NCBI RefSeq assembly: GCF_002592005.1
Contig: NZ_NVQF01000010.1
Span: 37,953-101,952 of the forward strand
Reading direction: 5' to 3'
DNA: 64,000 nt
Source of the DNA: Mycolicibacterium palauense
Lineage (GTDB): Bacteria; Actinomycetota; Actinomycetes; Mycobacteriales; Mycobacteriaceae
The notes under the pieces are model-generated. The model did not search any database. It was not told where the DNA came from and saw nothing but the letters and a program-made list of their open reading frames with translations. A program made the translations under genes and the position numbers. Below, piece by piece: positions 16,928 through 25,527 of this stretch; within the stretch, counting starts at the first letter, position 1, and each line of letters starts with the position of its first letter.

Positions 16928-18208
16928 GTGAACAAAGACGACATGATCCTGGTCAGCGTCGACGACCATGTCATCGAACCGCCCGACATGTTCGCCAATC
17001 ATCTGCCCAAGAAATACATCAACGATGCGCCGAGACTGGTGCACAACGATGACGGCTCGGACACGTGGCAGTTCCGCGAGGTCGTCATTCCCAACGTGGC
17101 GCTCAACGCGGTGGCCGGGCGGCCCAAGGAGGAGTACGGCCTGGAACCCCAGGGCCTCGACGAGATCCGCCCCGGCTGCTACAACGTCGACGAGCGGATC
17201 AAGGACATGAACGCCGGGGGCATCCTGGGTTCGATCTGCTTCCCGTCCTTCCCCGGATTCGCCGGGCGACTGTTCGCCACCGAGGATCCGGACTTCTCCC
17301 TGGCGCTGGTCCAGGCCTACAACGACTGGCACATCGATGAATGGTGCGGGGCCTATCCCGCCCGGTTCATACCGATGGCATTGCCGGTCATCTGGGACGC
17401 GGAGTTGTGCGCCCAGGAGGTCCGACGGGTGAGCAGGAAGGGCGTGCACGCGCTGACCTTCACCGAGAACCCGGCCACCATGGGATACCCGAGTTTCCAC
17501 GACGACTACTGGAAGCCGCTGTGGAAGGCTTTGGTGGACACCGACACAGTGATGAACGTCCACATCGGCTCGTCGGGAAAGTTGGCCATCACGGCGCCGG
17601 ATGCACCGATGGACGTGATGATCACCCTGCAGCCGATGAACATCGTCCAGGCTGCCGCCGACCTGCTGTGGTCCAAGCCGGTCAAGGACTACCCCGACCT
17701 GAAGATCGCTCTGAGCGAGGGCGGGACCGGATGGATTCCCTATTTCCTGGAGCGCGTCGACCGCACCTACGAGATGCACTCGACCTGGACCCATCAAGAC
17801 TTCGGTGGAAAGCTACCCAGCGAGGTCTTCCGCGAGCACTTCCTGACGTGCTTCATCAGCGATCCCGTCGGGGTCAAGCTCAGAAACGAGATCGGTATCG
17901 ACAACATCGCCTGGGAAGCCGACTATCCGCACAGTGACTCGATGTGGCCCGGCGCGCCCGAAGAGCTCTGGGAGGTGTTGACCGACAACAACGTGCCCGA
18001 CGACGAGATCGACAAGATGACCTATCAGAATGCGATGAAGTGGTACTCCTGGGACCCGTTCACCCACATCGCCAGAGACCAGGCGAACGTGGGAGGACTT
18101 CGCCGGGCAGCCGAGGGGCACGATGTGTCGATCAGAGCGCTCAGCCAGCACGAATACGGCACGCGCGGGGACGGACTCGAGGCGGCCTCGCGCAACTCCG
18201 GCGCCTAG
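16928..18208 (+). CDS. Amidohydrolase-2-family metal-dependent hydrolase, paralogue A
   Basis: The protein has 426 residues. The N terminus gives SVDDHVIEPPDMF, the usual metal-site opening of the amidohydrolase-2 (ACMSD-like) branch. A later His lies in NVHIGSSGK and the closing Asp in EADYPHSDSMWP near residue 345. Members are hydrolases or non-oxidative decarboxylases, often for ring-cleavage or cyclic-ketone products. It is highly similar to the protein at 24223-25479 (shared ALNAVAGRP.EE, DMNA.G.LGS, ALSEGG.GW). It lies behind the ACTCTA palindrome. Substrate unknown. Confidence 0.82.
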   Translation: MNKDDMILVSVDDHVIEPPDMFANHLPKKYINDAPRLVHNDDGSDTWQFREVVIPNVALNAVAGRPKEEYGLEPQGLDEIRPGCYNVDERIKDMNAGGILGSICFPSFPGFAGRLFATEDPDFSLALVQAYNDWHIDEWCGAYPARFIPMALPVIWDAELCAQEVRRVSRKGVHALTFTENPATMGYPSFHDDYWKPLWKALVDTDTVMNVHIGSSGKLAITAPDAPMDVMITLQPMNIVQAAADLLWSKPVKDYPDLKIALSEGGTGWIPYFLERVDRTYEMHSTWTHQDFGGKLPSEVFREHFLTCFISDPVGVKLRNEIGIDNIAWEADYPHSDSMWPGAPEELWEVLTDNNVPDDEIDKMTYQNAMKWYSWDPFTHIARDQANVGGLRRAAEGHDVSIRALSQHEYGTRGDGLEAASRNSGA

Positions 18209-18277
18209 CGGAGGATCGAGCGGCCTCGCTGCTCGGACGTGCTGCGTTGGGAGTGCTCGGGAGTGCTTCTGGAGTGC

Positions 18278-19171
18278 TTATTGCCCCGGGCCGTTGGGCC
18301 ACTTGATCATGCAACCCGCGTCGATCGGGATGCTCGTACCGGTCATGTACTTCGACGCGTCGGAGGCCAGGAACAAGACCAACTCGGCGACATCCTCCGG
18401 TTCCAGCCAGGCCGTGGGCAGGGCGTGGTAGAACTCCGACGCCAGCCGGAAGTCCTCCTTGGTGACGTCGCCTTCGAGGTCCGGCCGGAAGACCTTGTAG
18501 ATGCCCTCGCAGTTCATCAGGTGGGTGTTGCAGTTGGTGGGATGCACCACGTTGACCCGGATTCCGGTCGGCGCCAGATGTAGAGCCATCTGCTGTGCGT
18601 AGTCGAGCAGGGTCTGCTTCGACCAGCTGTAACCCGACCCGCCCGGCCCCATGATAGTCCGGGGATCCACCGCTGCCGTCATCGTGTTCGGGATCAACGC
18701 AGCCGTGGACCCGGTGACGACGATCGAGGCGCCGTTGCCGGCCGCCATGAGATGCGGGACGGTGACGGCGACCGTGTTCATCACACCGATGAGGTCGACG
18801 TCGACGGCATCCTGGAAATCCATTGGCTGAGGGTCACCCATGGCCAGCGGCATGATCCCGGCATTGGCCATGACGGTCGTCAGTTGACCGAGCTCGTCGA
18901 TTCCCCCCTGCAGCGCGCCGGCAAGTCGTTCGCGGTTGCGGACGTCGGCCTTGGCCGCGTAGCAGCTGCGGCCCTCCTTCTCGACCAGCTTCTTGGTCTC
19001 CATCAGGTCGTCCCAACTCGCCATGGGGTACGGGTTGGAATCGATGTCCTCGCAGATGTCGATGGCGATGATGTCCGCGCCTTCTCGTGCCTGCAGAACG
19101 GCGTGGGCGCGTCCCTGGCCGCGGCCCGCGCCGGTGATGAACGAAACCTTGCCCGTCATGCGTCCGGTCAT
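18278..19171 (-). CDS. Fourth mycofactocin-type SDR oxidoreductase
   Basis: The protein has 297 residues. The ATG at 19171 has an ideal ribosome binding site (GGAGGAG); the frame upstream of it is open by chance. It carries TGAGRGQGRAHA, the insertion IDICEDIDSNPYPMASWDDLMET, and the active site YSWSK near residue 190. There is an extra loop before the Tyr (about 14 residues, DPRTIMGPGG). It is last in a minus-strand run from 21035. The converging neighbour is the amidohydrolase at 16928. Confidence 0.85.
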   Translation of the reverse strand: MTGRMTGKVSFITGAGRGQGRAHAVLQAREGADIIAIDICEDIDSNPYPMASWDDLMETKKLVEKEGRSCYAAKADVRNRERLAGALQGGIDELGQLTTVMANAGIMPLAMGDPQPMDFQDAVDVDLIGVMNTVAVTVPHLMAAGNGASIVVTGSTAALIPNTMTAAVDPRTIMGPGGSGYSWSKQTLLDYAQQMALHLAPTGIRVNVVHPTNCNTHLMNCEGIYKVFRPDLEGDVTKEDFRLASEFYHALPTAWLEPEDVAELVLFLASDASKYMTGTSIPIDAGCMIKWPNGPGQ

Positions 19172-19218
19172 GACTCCTCCTCGAGTGATGAGTGTTGACT
19201 TCCGTGCGAGCGTTCCCC

Positions 19219-19989
19219 TCAAAGGGTGCGGAACAGGCCGCCGTCGGCGAGTACCTGAGCGCCGTTGATGTAGCCGGCCGCGTCGCTGGCGAGGAAGACG
19301 CACAGTCCGACCATGTCCTGTGGCACGCCGATGCGCTTCATCGGGTTCATCGAGGCCGCCATGGCCTGCGCCTCTGGGCCCCAGGTCTTCGAGATGTCGG
19401 TGTCGTAGGCACCCGGCAGCACGAGGTTGGCCCGCACCTTGGGCGCCCACGCCCCGGCCAGGGCGAGCGTCAGGGCGTTGAGACCGGCCTTCGCCATGGC
19501 GTAGGGCAGATCGGCGGTGTCGGGTCGCAGGGTGCCTGCGGTGGTCACGTTGATGATCGAGCCGCCGTCGCCGCTTGCCATCCGCGTCCCGAACAGGGCA
19601 CTGAGGCGGAACGGCCCGCGGGCGTTGACGGCGTGAACCTTGTCGTAGAGCTCCTGGGTGACCGAGGTGAGGTCCTCGTACACCGGTGACATCCCGGCGT
19701 TGTTGACCAGGATGTCGCAGCGGCCGAACTCGCCGTAGACGGTTTCGAGGAGGCCCTCGGCGTCCGCCCACTTACCCACATGGCAGCCGACCGGCACGGC
19801 CCGGCGCCCCGAGGCGGCCTCGATCTCTTTGGCCGCGGTCTCACAGTTGTCGAGCTTGCGGCTGGCGATGACGACGTCGGCGCCGGCCATCGCGAACCCC
19901 TCGGCCACGGCGCGACCGATGCCCCGGCTGCCACCGGTGACCACGGCGACCTTCCCCGTCAGGTCGAACAATTCGGCGGGTGTCTTCAT
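19219..19989 (-). CDS. SDR oxidoreductase (SDR with Thr at the Ser position)
   Basis: The protein has 256 residues. The ATG at 19989 overlaps the stop of the kinase-like gene (ATGA). TGGSRGIGRAVAEGFA binds the cofactor, and SRK after beta-2 favours NADP. The active site has YAMAK near residue 166, while the usual Ser position reads NVTTAGT, a Ser-to-Thr change tolerated in SDRs. It resembles gluconate-5-dehydrogenase or beta-ketoacyl-reductase-like members. It is in an operon with the genes at 21035 and probably 19171. Confidence 0.82.
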   Translation of the reverse strand: MKTPAELFDLTGKVAVVTGGSRGIGRAVAEGFAMAGADVVIASRKLDNCETAAKEIEAASGRRAVPVGCHVGKWADAEGLLETVYGEFGRCDILVNNAGMSPVYEDLTSVTQELYDKVHAVNARGPFRLSALFGTRMASGDGGSIINVTTAGTLRPDTADLPYAMAKAGLNALTLALAGAWAPKVRANLVLPGAYDTDISKTWGPEAQAMAASMNPMKRIGVPQDMVGLCVFLASDAAGYINGAQVLADGGLFRTL

Positions 19990-21035
19990 CGCTGGTAGTC
20001 GCTTTCTTCGGCGAGTTCGGCGGCGCCGCGCATGAGGTCGAGGATGACCGGTCCGAAGGCCTCGAGCTTGGGGTCGCCGTTGGCCCGCTGGTAGCCCTGT
20101 TCGAGGATCACGGCGAGTTTCCACTGGGCCAGCACGCAGTAGTAGTCGATATCGTCGACCTGACGTCCCGAGACATCGGCGTAGTGCTTGAGTACCTCGG
20201 AGCGGGAGGGCATGCCGGTCATGTCGACATAGTCCCCGACGCTGCCCGCACCGCTGTTGGTGTCTTCCGGCCAGGACTGCATCACCCAACCCAGATCCAG
20301 CTTGGGATCGCCGACGGTGCCCATCTCCCAGTCGACGATGGCGGCCAGCCGGGCCGGCGCCCCGTGACGGAACATGACGTTGGCGAACTGGTAGTCCCCG
20401 TGCATGATGCCGGGGATGTAGTCGATGGGCCTGTGCGTCCGCAGCCACGCCGCGGCCTCGTCGAAGCCTGGAAGTTCCCGACCCTTGATGCGCTCGAGGA
20501 ACCCGGTCCAGCGGTCCACCTGACGTTCGTGAAATCCGTCCGGCCGGCCCAGGTCCTGCAGTCCCTTGGCCCGCCAATCGACCTTCGAGAGCAGAGCCGC
20601 GCCCTCGACCAGCTGGTAGGCCAGTCCCCGGCGCTCCCGGACGTCGGTGTCGAACGGTGGCGGCCACTTGCCCAAAGTGTCCATCGGTGACCACCCGTCG
20701 ACGAACCCCATCAGATAGAACGTCCGGCCCAGGACCGAGGGGTCGGTGCACACGGCGATCGCCTCGGTGTGCGGCACGTCGGTGCCGTCGAGCGCCTCGA
20801 TGATGCGCCATTCGCGCACGATGCCGTTGTCACGGTCGGCCGGGGCCGTCATCGGTGGGATACGCATGGCGCAGTGCAGATCACCACGGCGCAGCTCGTA
20901 GATCTCATTCTGGCTGCCGCCGGAGATGTAGCGGGACTCCAGAGGCGCACCGGTTCCGAGTTCCTGGGTGTCCAGCCAGGCAGCGAGTTTGTCGACACTG
21001 GCGATCGTCGGCGCCATCTGTTCGGCCGGGTTCAC
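19986..21035 (-). CDS. Phosphotransferase-family (APH/ACAD10-like) kinase
   Basis: The protein has 349 residues from the GTG at 21035 (GGAGAG upstream). It has an aminoglycoside-phosphotransferase fold: the catalytic loop HGDYQFANVMF near residue 202 and the metal site VDWEMGTVGDPKLDLGW near residue 225. This branch resembles the kinase domain of ACAD10/ACAD11, which phosphorylates 4-hydroxyacyl-CoA so that the acyl-CoA dehydrogenase partner can remove the group. An acyl-CoA dehydrogenase lies close by at 21725, which fits. It is not expected to give antibiotic resistance. Confidence 0.8.
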   Translation of the reverse strand: MNPAEQMAPTIASVDKLAAWLDTQELGTGAPLESRYISGGSQNEIYELRRGDLHCAMRIPPMTAPADRDNGIVREWRIIEALDGTDVPHTEAIAVCTDPSVLGRTFYLMGFVDGWSPMDTLGKWPPPFDTDVRERRGLAYQLVEGAALLSKVDWRAKGLQDLGRPDGFHERQVDRWTGFLERIKGRELPGFDEAAAWLRTHRPIDYIPGIMHGDYQFANVMFRHGAPARLAAIVDWEMGTVGDPKLDLGWVMQSWPEDTNSGAGSVGDYVDMTGMPSRSEVLKHYADVSGRQVDDIDYYCVLAQWKLAVILEQGYQRANGDPKLEAFGPVILDLMRGAAELAEESDYQR

Positions 21036-21143
21036 GGGCTCTCCATTTCGGATGCGGGCAATTCGGTGGGCTGAGGCACGGTTTGGCCTGCCCATCGTGG
21101 CCGTCGCGGTGCTCGATCGCGTGGAGGAGCAGGCCTCTGAAAT

Positions 21144-21179
21144 ACCTAACCTTAGATATGCGACCTAGTCAACTGTTTT
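21144..21179 (-). promoter_or_regulatory. Conserved promoter box, copy 1
   Basis: On the minus strand, TTGACT (21172-21167) and TTAGGT (21149-21144) are separated by 17 bp and lie about 110 nt before the kinase start. The surrounding sequence, CTAACC-N8-GCGACC-N-AGTCAACT-N-TTT on the plus strand, is repeated at 30545-30578 before the ferredoxin/P450 operon. It may be a promoter with an embedded operator. Confidence 0.6.
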
Positions 21180-21267
21180 ATATCGGAGCCTATCCACCGC
21201 GGTGTCTGCTGCGCCGGTGCCGCTACCCGGGGGCCGGTATCACCCTGTCCGCAGGCCCGCGGCGCGG

Positions 21268-21702
21268 TCAACGCGCCCCATCACCCACCGGTTCCGCCGG
21301 CACAGCCGCCGCCATCATGCTCACCGGATTCAGATACTCCTTGTAGAGAGTGATCTTGTCGCCATCGAACCCGAAGATGGTGATGTAGCGGTTGCGGTAG
21401 GTGCCGTCGTGCCCCTTCGTCGGGCATTCACTGTGGTACTCGGCGATCAGAGTCTCCGCTCCGCGGACGTCGTACCACCGGTCGTAGGTGAAGTTCATCC
21501 GCTCGAACATCTGCGGAATCGTGGTGGCCAGTTGGCCGACGATCGCAGACCTTCCCTCAAGGGCGGGTAATCCGTCGACGAAAGGAAGGTCCATGATCGC
21601 GTTTTCGGCCAGGTGCCGTCCGGCGCCGTCGAAATCGAGATTCCCGATGGCGTCCAGGAACTCGGTGACGATCCGTACCCGTTCGGGAAACGCAGCTACC
21701 AT
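21268..21702 (-). CDS. SnoaL/NTF2-like small protein (3 of 5)
   Basis: The protein has 144 residues from the ATG at 21702. The core is RVRIVTEFLDAIGNLDFDGAG, then LPFVDGLPALEGR, then YRNRYITIFGFDGDKITLYKEYLNPV. That last segment is typical of the SnoaL-like branch with ester or ketone substrates. It lies 22 nt after the acyl-CoA dehydrogenase start region and is probably cotranscribed with genes from 25479 downward. The reaction is not known. Confidence 0.78.
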   Translation of the reverse strand: MVAAFPERVRIVTEFLDAIGNLDFDGAGRHLAENAIMDLPFVDGLPALEGRSAIVGQLATTIPQMFERMNFTYDRWYDVRGAETLIAEYHSECPTKGHDGTYRNRYITIFGFDGDKITLYKEYLNPVSMMAAAVPAEPVGDGAR

Positions 21703-21724
21703 GGTCAATCCAGTCTCCGTCCGA

Positions 21725-23026
21725 TCACAGGTTGCCCACTTCGAGATCCACGTACTGGGCCAGCTTGGCGCGTGCCGCCTCGCGCTTGCGCGGCAGCCAC
21801 TGCGTGGGCCACATGTCGTCGGCCGGCTCGTAGTCGCGAAGCACCTGCTTGGCCACGGTGGTCTTGTGCACCTCGGTGGGCCCGTCGACCAAGCCCATCG
21901 CCGCGGCACCGTGGATCATCTTGAATATCGGCATCTCGTTGCTGACACCGAGTGCTCCGTGCACCTGCATGGCACGCCAGGCGATGTCGTGCAATACGGT
22001 GGGCATCGTCGCCTTGACCGCGGCGATGTTCTTGCGGACCGTCTTGTAGTCGTTGAACTTGTCGATCTCCCAGGCGGTGTAGAGGACGAACAGCCGGAAC
22101 TGCTGCAGTTGTGCGTAGGAGTCGGCGATGAACCCCTGGACGAACTGTTTGTCAGCCAAGCGGGTGCCTGCGGTTTCGCGGCTCAGTGCGCGTTCGCACA
22201 TCATGTCCAGGGCCTGGCGGGCGAATCCGATGGTGCGCATCGCGTGATGGATACGCCCACCGCCGAGGCGGGTCTGGGAGATGACGAACGCCTGGCCCTC
22301 CCCACCCAGGAGTGCCTCGCCGGAAACTCGGGCGTTGTCGTAGTGGACCAGCGCGTGCATGCCCTCGTTGTCTTGCTCACCGTAGAGCCCGACATTGCGG
22401 ACGATCTCGACGCCCGGTGTGTCGGTGGGCACCAGGAACATCGACATGCCCTTATAGTGGCCGGCGTCCGGGTTGGTCACCGCCATCACGATCAGGAAAG
22501 ACGACGTCTTGGCGTTGGAGGAGAAAAACTTCCAGCCATTAACAATCCAGCCGTCGCCGTCGCGTTCCGCCCGGGTGGTGAACCGGGTGGGGTCCGCGCC
22601 GGCCTGCGGCTCCGTCATCGAGTAGCTGGAGAACAGTTCACCCTTCAGCAGGGGCTGCAGGTAGCGCTGCTTCTGCTCCGGCGTGCCGTAGTGGGCGATG
22701 ATCTCGGCGTTGCCGGTGTCGGGAGCCTGGCAGCCGAACACGATGGGTGCCCATTGGGAACGGCCGAGGATCTCATTGAGCAGCGCGAGCTTGAGTTGGC
22801 CGTGGCCCTGCCCCCCGAGCTCCGGGCCCAGATGAGTGGCCCAGAGGCCCCTGCGGCGAACCTCCTCCTTGAGCGGGTCTATCGCCTTTCGGCGAGCTTC
22901 GCTGAGCGGGACGAACTCCTGGTTGGGCCACACCAGGTCCAGCGGCTCGACTTCTTCGCGAACGAACTCATCGGCCCAGTCCAGTAGCGCCTGGTATTCG
23001 GGGTCTGTCTCGAAATCCCATGCCAT
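21725..23026 (-). CDS. Acyl-CoA dehydrogenase (ACAD10/11-like branch)
   Basis: This is a 433-residue FAD enzyme. Signatures are YSMTEPQAGADPTRFTT (about residue 147, FAD/substrate site), GWKFFSSNA, the helical domain with RTIGFARQALDMMCERA, and VHGALGVSNEMPIFKMIHGAAAMGLVDGPTEVHK at the C terminus, where the catalytic acid position differs from classic short-chain members. The length and motif set match the ACAD10/11 dehydrogenase half. With the kinase at 19986 it could form a split two-protein version of the eukaryotic fusion. It is part of the minus-strand block 21268-25479. Confidence 0.85.
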   Translation of the reverse strand: MAWDFETDPEYQALLDWADEFVREEVEPLDLVWPNQEFVPLSEARRKAIDPLKEEVRRRGLWATHLGPELGGQGHGQLKLALLNEILGRSQWAPIVFGCQAPDTGNAEIIAHYGTPEQKQRYLQPLLKGELFSSYSMTEPQAGADPTRFTTRAERDGDGWIVNGWKFFSSNAKTSSFLIVMAVTNPDAGHYKGMSMFLVPTDTPGVEIVRNVGLYGEQDNEGMHALVHYDNARVSGEALLGGEGQAFVISQTRLGGGRIHHAMRTIGFARQALDMMCERALSRETAGTRLADKQFVQGFIADSYAQLQQFRLFVLYTAWEIDKFNDYKTVRKNIAAVKATMPTVLHDIAWRAMQVHGALGVSNEMPIFKMIHGAAAMGLVDGPTEVHKTTVAKQVLRDYEPADDMWPTQWLPRKREAARAKLAQYVDLEVGNL

Positions 23027-23044
23027 TGTTTCGGTTCCTTCGTC

Positions 23045-23407
23045 TCAGCGGCCGTCGTCCGGCAGAACCTTGGGGCCCCGGGCGCTCCAGAACGACATTC
23101 TCGAGGCCTGCAGGTCCAGGCTGTCGCTCATCACGATGTTCCCGCTGGCGACGCCCTCGACGATCTTGGCCATGATGGTGTTGACGTCGCCCTCCATCTC
23201 GTAGATGGTCAGGTAGCGGTGCTCCGGTGCGAGCCCGCCCTCCATGCGGTAGGTATCGGAATCGTGCAGGTCATAGCGTGTCGCGGACACCATGCCCGGG
23301 ATCGCGAGGAGTTCGGGGATGTGGACGTTGTCGTACCACTCGTTGAATTCGTCTTCCCTGCCTTCGACGGGGTTGGAGAAGGTGACCTGGATGAAACGTT
23401 CAGTCAT
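23045..23407 (-). CDS. Small dimeric alpha/beta-barrel protein (DUF4286/EthD-like)
   Basis: The protein has 120 residues. It opens with FIQVTFSNPVEGREDEFNEWYDNVHIPELLAIPG, a ferredoxin-like alpha/beta barrel seen in EthD and DUF4286 proteins. It has one conserved His in the NVHIPE segment and YRYLTIYEME-like strand spacing (RYLTIYEMEGD near residue 68). Members are often lactone- or quinol-handling accessory enzymes next to catabolic operons. It lies 18 nt after the dehydrogenase gene. Exact function unknown. Confidence 0.7.
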   Translation of the reverse strand: MTERFIQVTFSNPVEGREDEFNEWYDNVHIPELLAIPGMVSATRYDLHDSDTYRMEGGLAPEHRYLTIYEMEGDVNTIMAKIVEGVASGNIVMSDSLDLQASRMSFWSARGPKVLPDDGR

Positions 23408-23460
23408 ATCGCTGTCCTGACCTGGGTGTGATGGGAGTACTGCCGATTACGTGTTGTCGA

Positions 23461-24222
23461 CTACCTATCGAGGAGGCTCATGTCGGTGATCCATTGCTCG
23501 TAGTCCCGGGATTTGGCGGTCAGGATGTCGCTGCCGATGGTCGAGTCGAGTATCAGGAAGCGTTCGGTGTCGACGGCGCGCACGAGGCGGTCGGCGACCT
23601 CATGAGGCTGTGCGGCATTCGCCAGCATCGGGTGGTCGGCGGGTATGCCGTCGGACAGCAGCATCGGCGTCAGCATCGGTCCGGGACAGAAGCACGAGAC
23701 CTTGATTCCTCTGGGGCGGTACGTCGACGCCAGCCATTCCGACAGGCTGAGGGCGGCGTGTTTGGTCACCGAGTACACGGGCTTGTCCGGATGGATGGCA
23801 AGTGCGACGACCGACGCGGTCTGCAGCAGATAGCCCTCTCCGCGCTCCAGCATGGACGGCAATACCGCACGTGCGGCGTACACATGCGACATGACGTGCA
23901 ACCGCCAGCTGAGGTCCCAGAGGTGGTCGTCGGAGATGTCGCCGCCCTGGGGCGGTCCGGAGTAGCCGGCGTTGCTGAACCACAGGTCGATGTCACCGTA
24001 GGTGTCGCGGGCGAGGTCGGCCACCGCCCGCACACCGTCCTCGACGGTGATGTCGACCGCGAGACCGACCGTGCCGATCTCGGTCGACACGCGTTCTACG
24101 CCCTCGTCATTGATGTCGGTGACAACGACTTTCGCGCCCTCGTGTGCGAAGCGCCGCGCGCATGCCTCCCCGATGCCACTGCCGCTGCCGGTGATCACGA
24201 CGACCTTGTCGCGCAGCTTCAT
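23461..24222 (-). CDS. SDR oxidoreductase
   Basis: The protein has 253 residues. The cofactor loop is TGSGSGIGEACARRFA, an acidic residue (TDIND) after beta-2 suggests NAD, and the active site is YSVTK near residue 154 with Ser in TASVVAL. Its start directly follows the amidohydrolase stop (no gap), so the two are cotranscribed. It is a general SDR, not mycofactocin type. Confidence 0.83.
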   Translation of the reverse strand: MKLRDKVVVITGSGSGIGEACARRFAHEGAKVVVTDINDEGVERVSTEIGTVGLAVDITVEDGVRAVADLARDTYGDIDLWFSNAGYSGPPQGGDISDDHLWDLSWRLHVMSHVYAARAVLPSMLERGEGYLLQTASVVALAIHPDKPVYSVTKHAALSLSEWLASTYRPRGIKVSCFCPGPMLTPMLLSDGIPADHPMLANAAQPHEVADRLVRAVDTERFLILDSTIGSDILTAKSRDYEQWITDMSLLDR

Positions 24223-25479
24223 CTAGAACGCGCTTCCGGAAGCGGCGGTCTCCGGGCGCAGATGCTTGACCGACCTCACGCTGATGTCCCAGCCACGGGC
24301 CTGCTCACGCAGCGCCGACACCGTCGCCATGTCCCTGGGGATGTGCGCGAAGGGGTCGTAGGAGAAGTGCCGCATCGCGTTGAGATGGGTGATCTTGTCG
24401 ATCTCGTCGTCGCTCACTCCGGTCAACGACCGCATCAACACCTCAGGCGCGTTCGGCCAGGTGCTGTCGGAGTGCGGGTAGTCGCATTCCCAGGTGATGT
24501 TGTCGATGTTGAGGTGGTCACGATTCTCGATGCCCACCAGGTCATCGATGAAGCACAGGATGACGTTCTCGGAGAACACCTCCGACGGCAGCCGTCCACC
24601 GAGATCGGTTCCGCTCCAGTGCTTGGTGTGTGAGTAGATGTAGTCCACCCGTTCCTGGAAGTACGGCAGCCAGCCGATGCCTCCCTCGGAGAGCGCCACC
24701 CGCAGGGTGGGGAACTTCAGGAAGATCTTGCTCCACAGCAGGTCTGCGGCGGCGGAGAACAACCCCACCGGAGAGAGGGTGTAGACCAGCTCGATGGGGG
24801 CATCGGGCGAGGTCATGGCCGGCCTGGAGTTCGACCCGAGGTGCATGCAGACAACGGTTCCCTCGTCGGCGCATGCCTGCCAGAACGGATCCCAGTGGTC
24901 CGAATACAGGCTCGGCAGACCGAGGTCGTACGGACTCGAGGAGAACGACACGGCGTGGCAGCCCCTGGCTGCCACGCGGCGGACCTCGGTGGCGGTGACC
25001 TCCGGATCCCAGAGCATCGGTAGCGCGAGCGGGATGATCCGGCCCGGATGCGTTCCGGCCCACTCCTCGAGGTGCCAGTCGTTGTAGGCGCGCACGATCG
25101 CCGCGGCCTGCTCCTTGTCCTGGGTCTCCATGAACAGCTGGCCGCAGAATCGCGGGAAGGACGGAAAGTTCAACGATCCCAGCACACCGTTGGCGTTCAT
25201 GTCCTTGACCCGATCGCCGATGTCGTAACAGCCGGTCCGGATCTCCTCGATGCAGGTGGGTTCGGCGCCGAACTCCTCCGGCGGCCGTCCGGCCACGGCG
25301 TTGAGCGCGGTATTGAGGATCTCCTGGCCCTCGTAGCGCCAGGCCATCGTCCCGTCGTCCCGCCGGACGAAGCGGGGTACGGCGTCCTCGTACTTCGTGG
25401 GCACGCGGCCCTCGAACATGTGGGCCGGCTCGATGACATGGTCGTCGACACTGACCAGGATCAGGTCTTCGATGTTCAT
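24223..25479 (-). CDS. Amidohydrolase-2-family metal-dependent hydrolase, paralogue B
   Basis: The protein has 418 residues. Its opening SVDDHVIEPAHMF, VCMHLGSNSR near residue 205 and ECDYPHSDSTWP near residue 325 match the metal-site pattern of paralogue A at 16928, and the two align along their whole length. It is the first gene of a minus-strand run that includes an SDR, a small EthD-like protein, an acyl-CoA dehydrogenase and a SnoaL-like protein. The pair suggests that two related ring-opened or carboxylated intermediates are handled by the region. Confidence 0.82.
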   Translation of the reverse strand: MNIEDLILVSVDDHVIEPAHMFEGRVPTKYEDAVPRFVRRDDGTMAWRYEGQEILNTALNAVAGRPPEEFGAEPTCIEEIRTGCYDIGDRVKDMNANGVLGSLNFPSFPRFCGQLFMETQDKEQAAAIVRAYNDWHLEEWAGTHPGRIIPLALPMLWDPEVTATEVRRVAARGCHAVSFSSSPYDLGLPSLYSDHWDPFWQACADEGTVVCMHLGSNSRPAMTSPDAPIELVYTLSPVGLFSAAADLLWSKIFLKFPTLRVALSEGGIGWLPYFQERVDYIYSHTKHWSGTDLGGRLPSEVFSENVILCFIDDLVGIENRDHLNIDNITWECDYPHSDSTWPNAPEVLMRSLTGVSDDEIDKITHLNAMRHFSYDPFAHIPRDMATVSALREQARGWDISVRSVKHLRPETAASGSAF

Positions 25480-25527
25480 GGGTCCTCCTTGATTTTTCGT
25501 CGTGGCGCGAACGGGTGAGCGTCCAGG

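Noticed and set aside
18278..19771. Longer SDR protein extending upstream of 19171
   Set aside because: The extra 200 residues overlap the next SDR gene and are low-complexity; the ATG at 19171 has an ideal ribosome binding site.
19986..21035. Aminoglycoside resistance gene
   Set aside because: The kinase fold is shared, but the sequence resembles ACAD10-type kinases and lies in an acyl-CoA operon.
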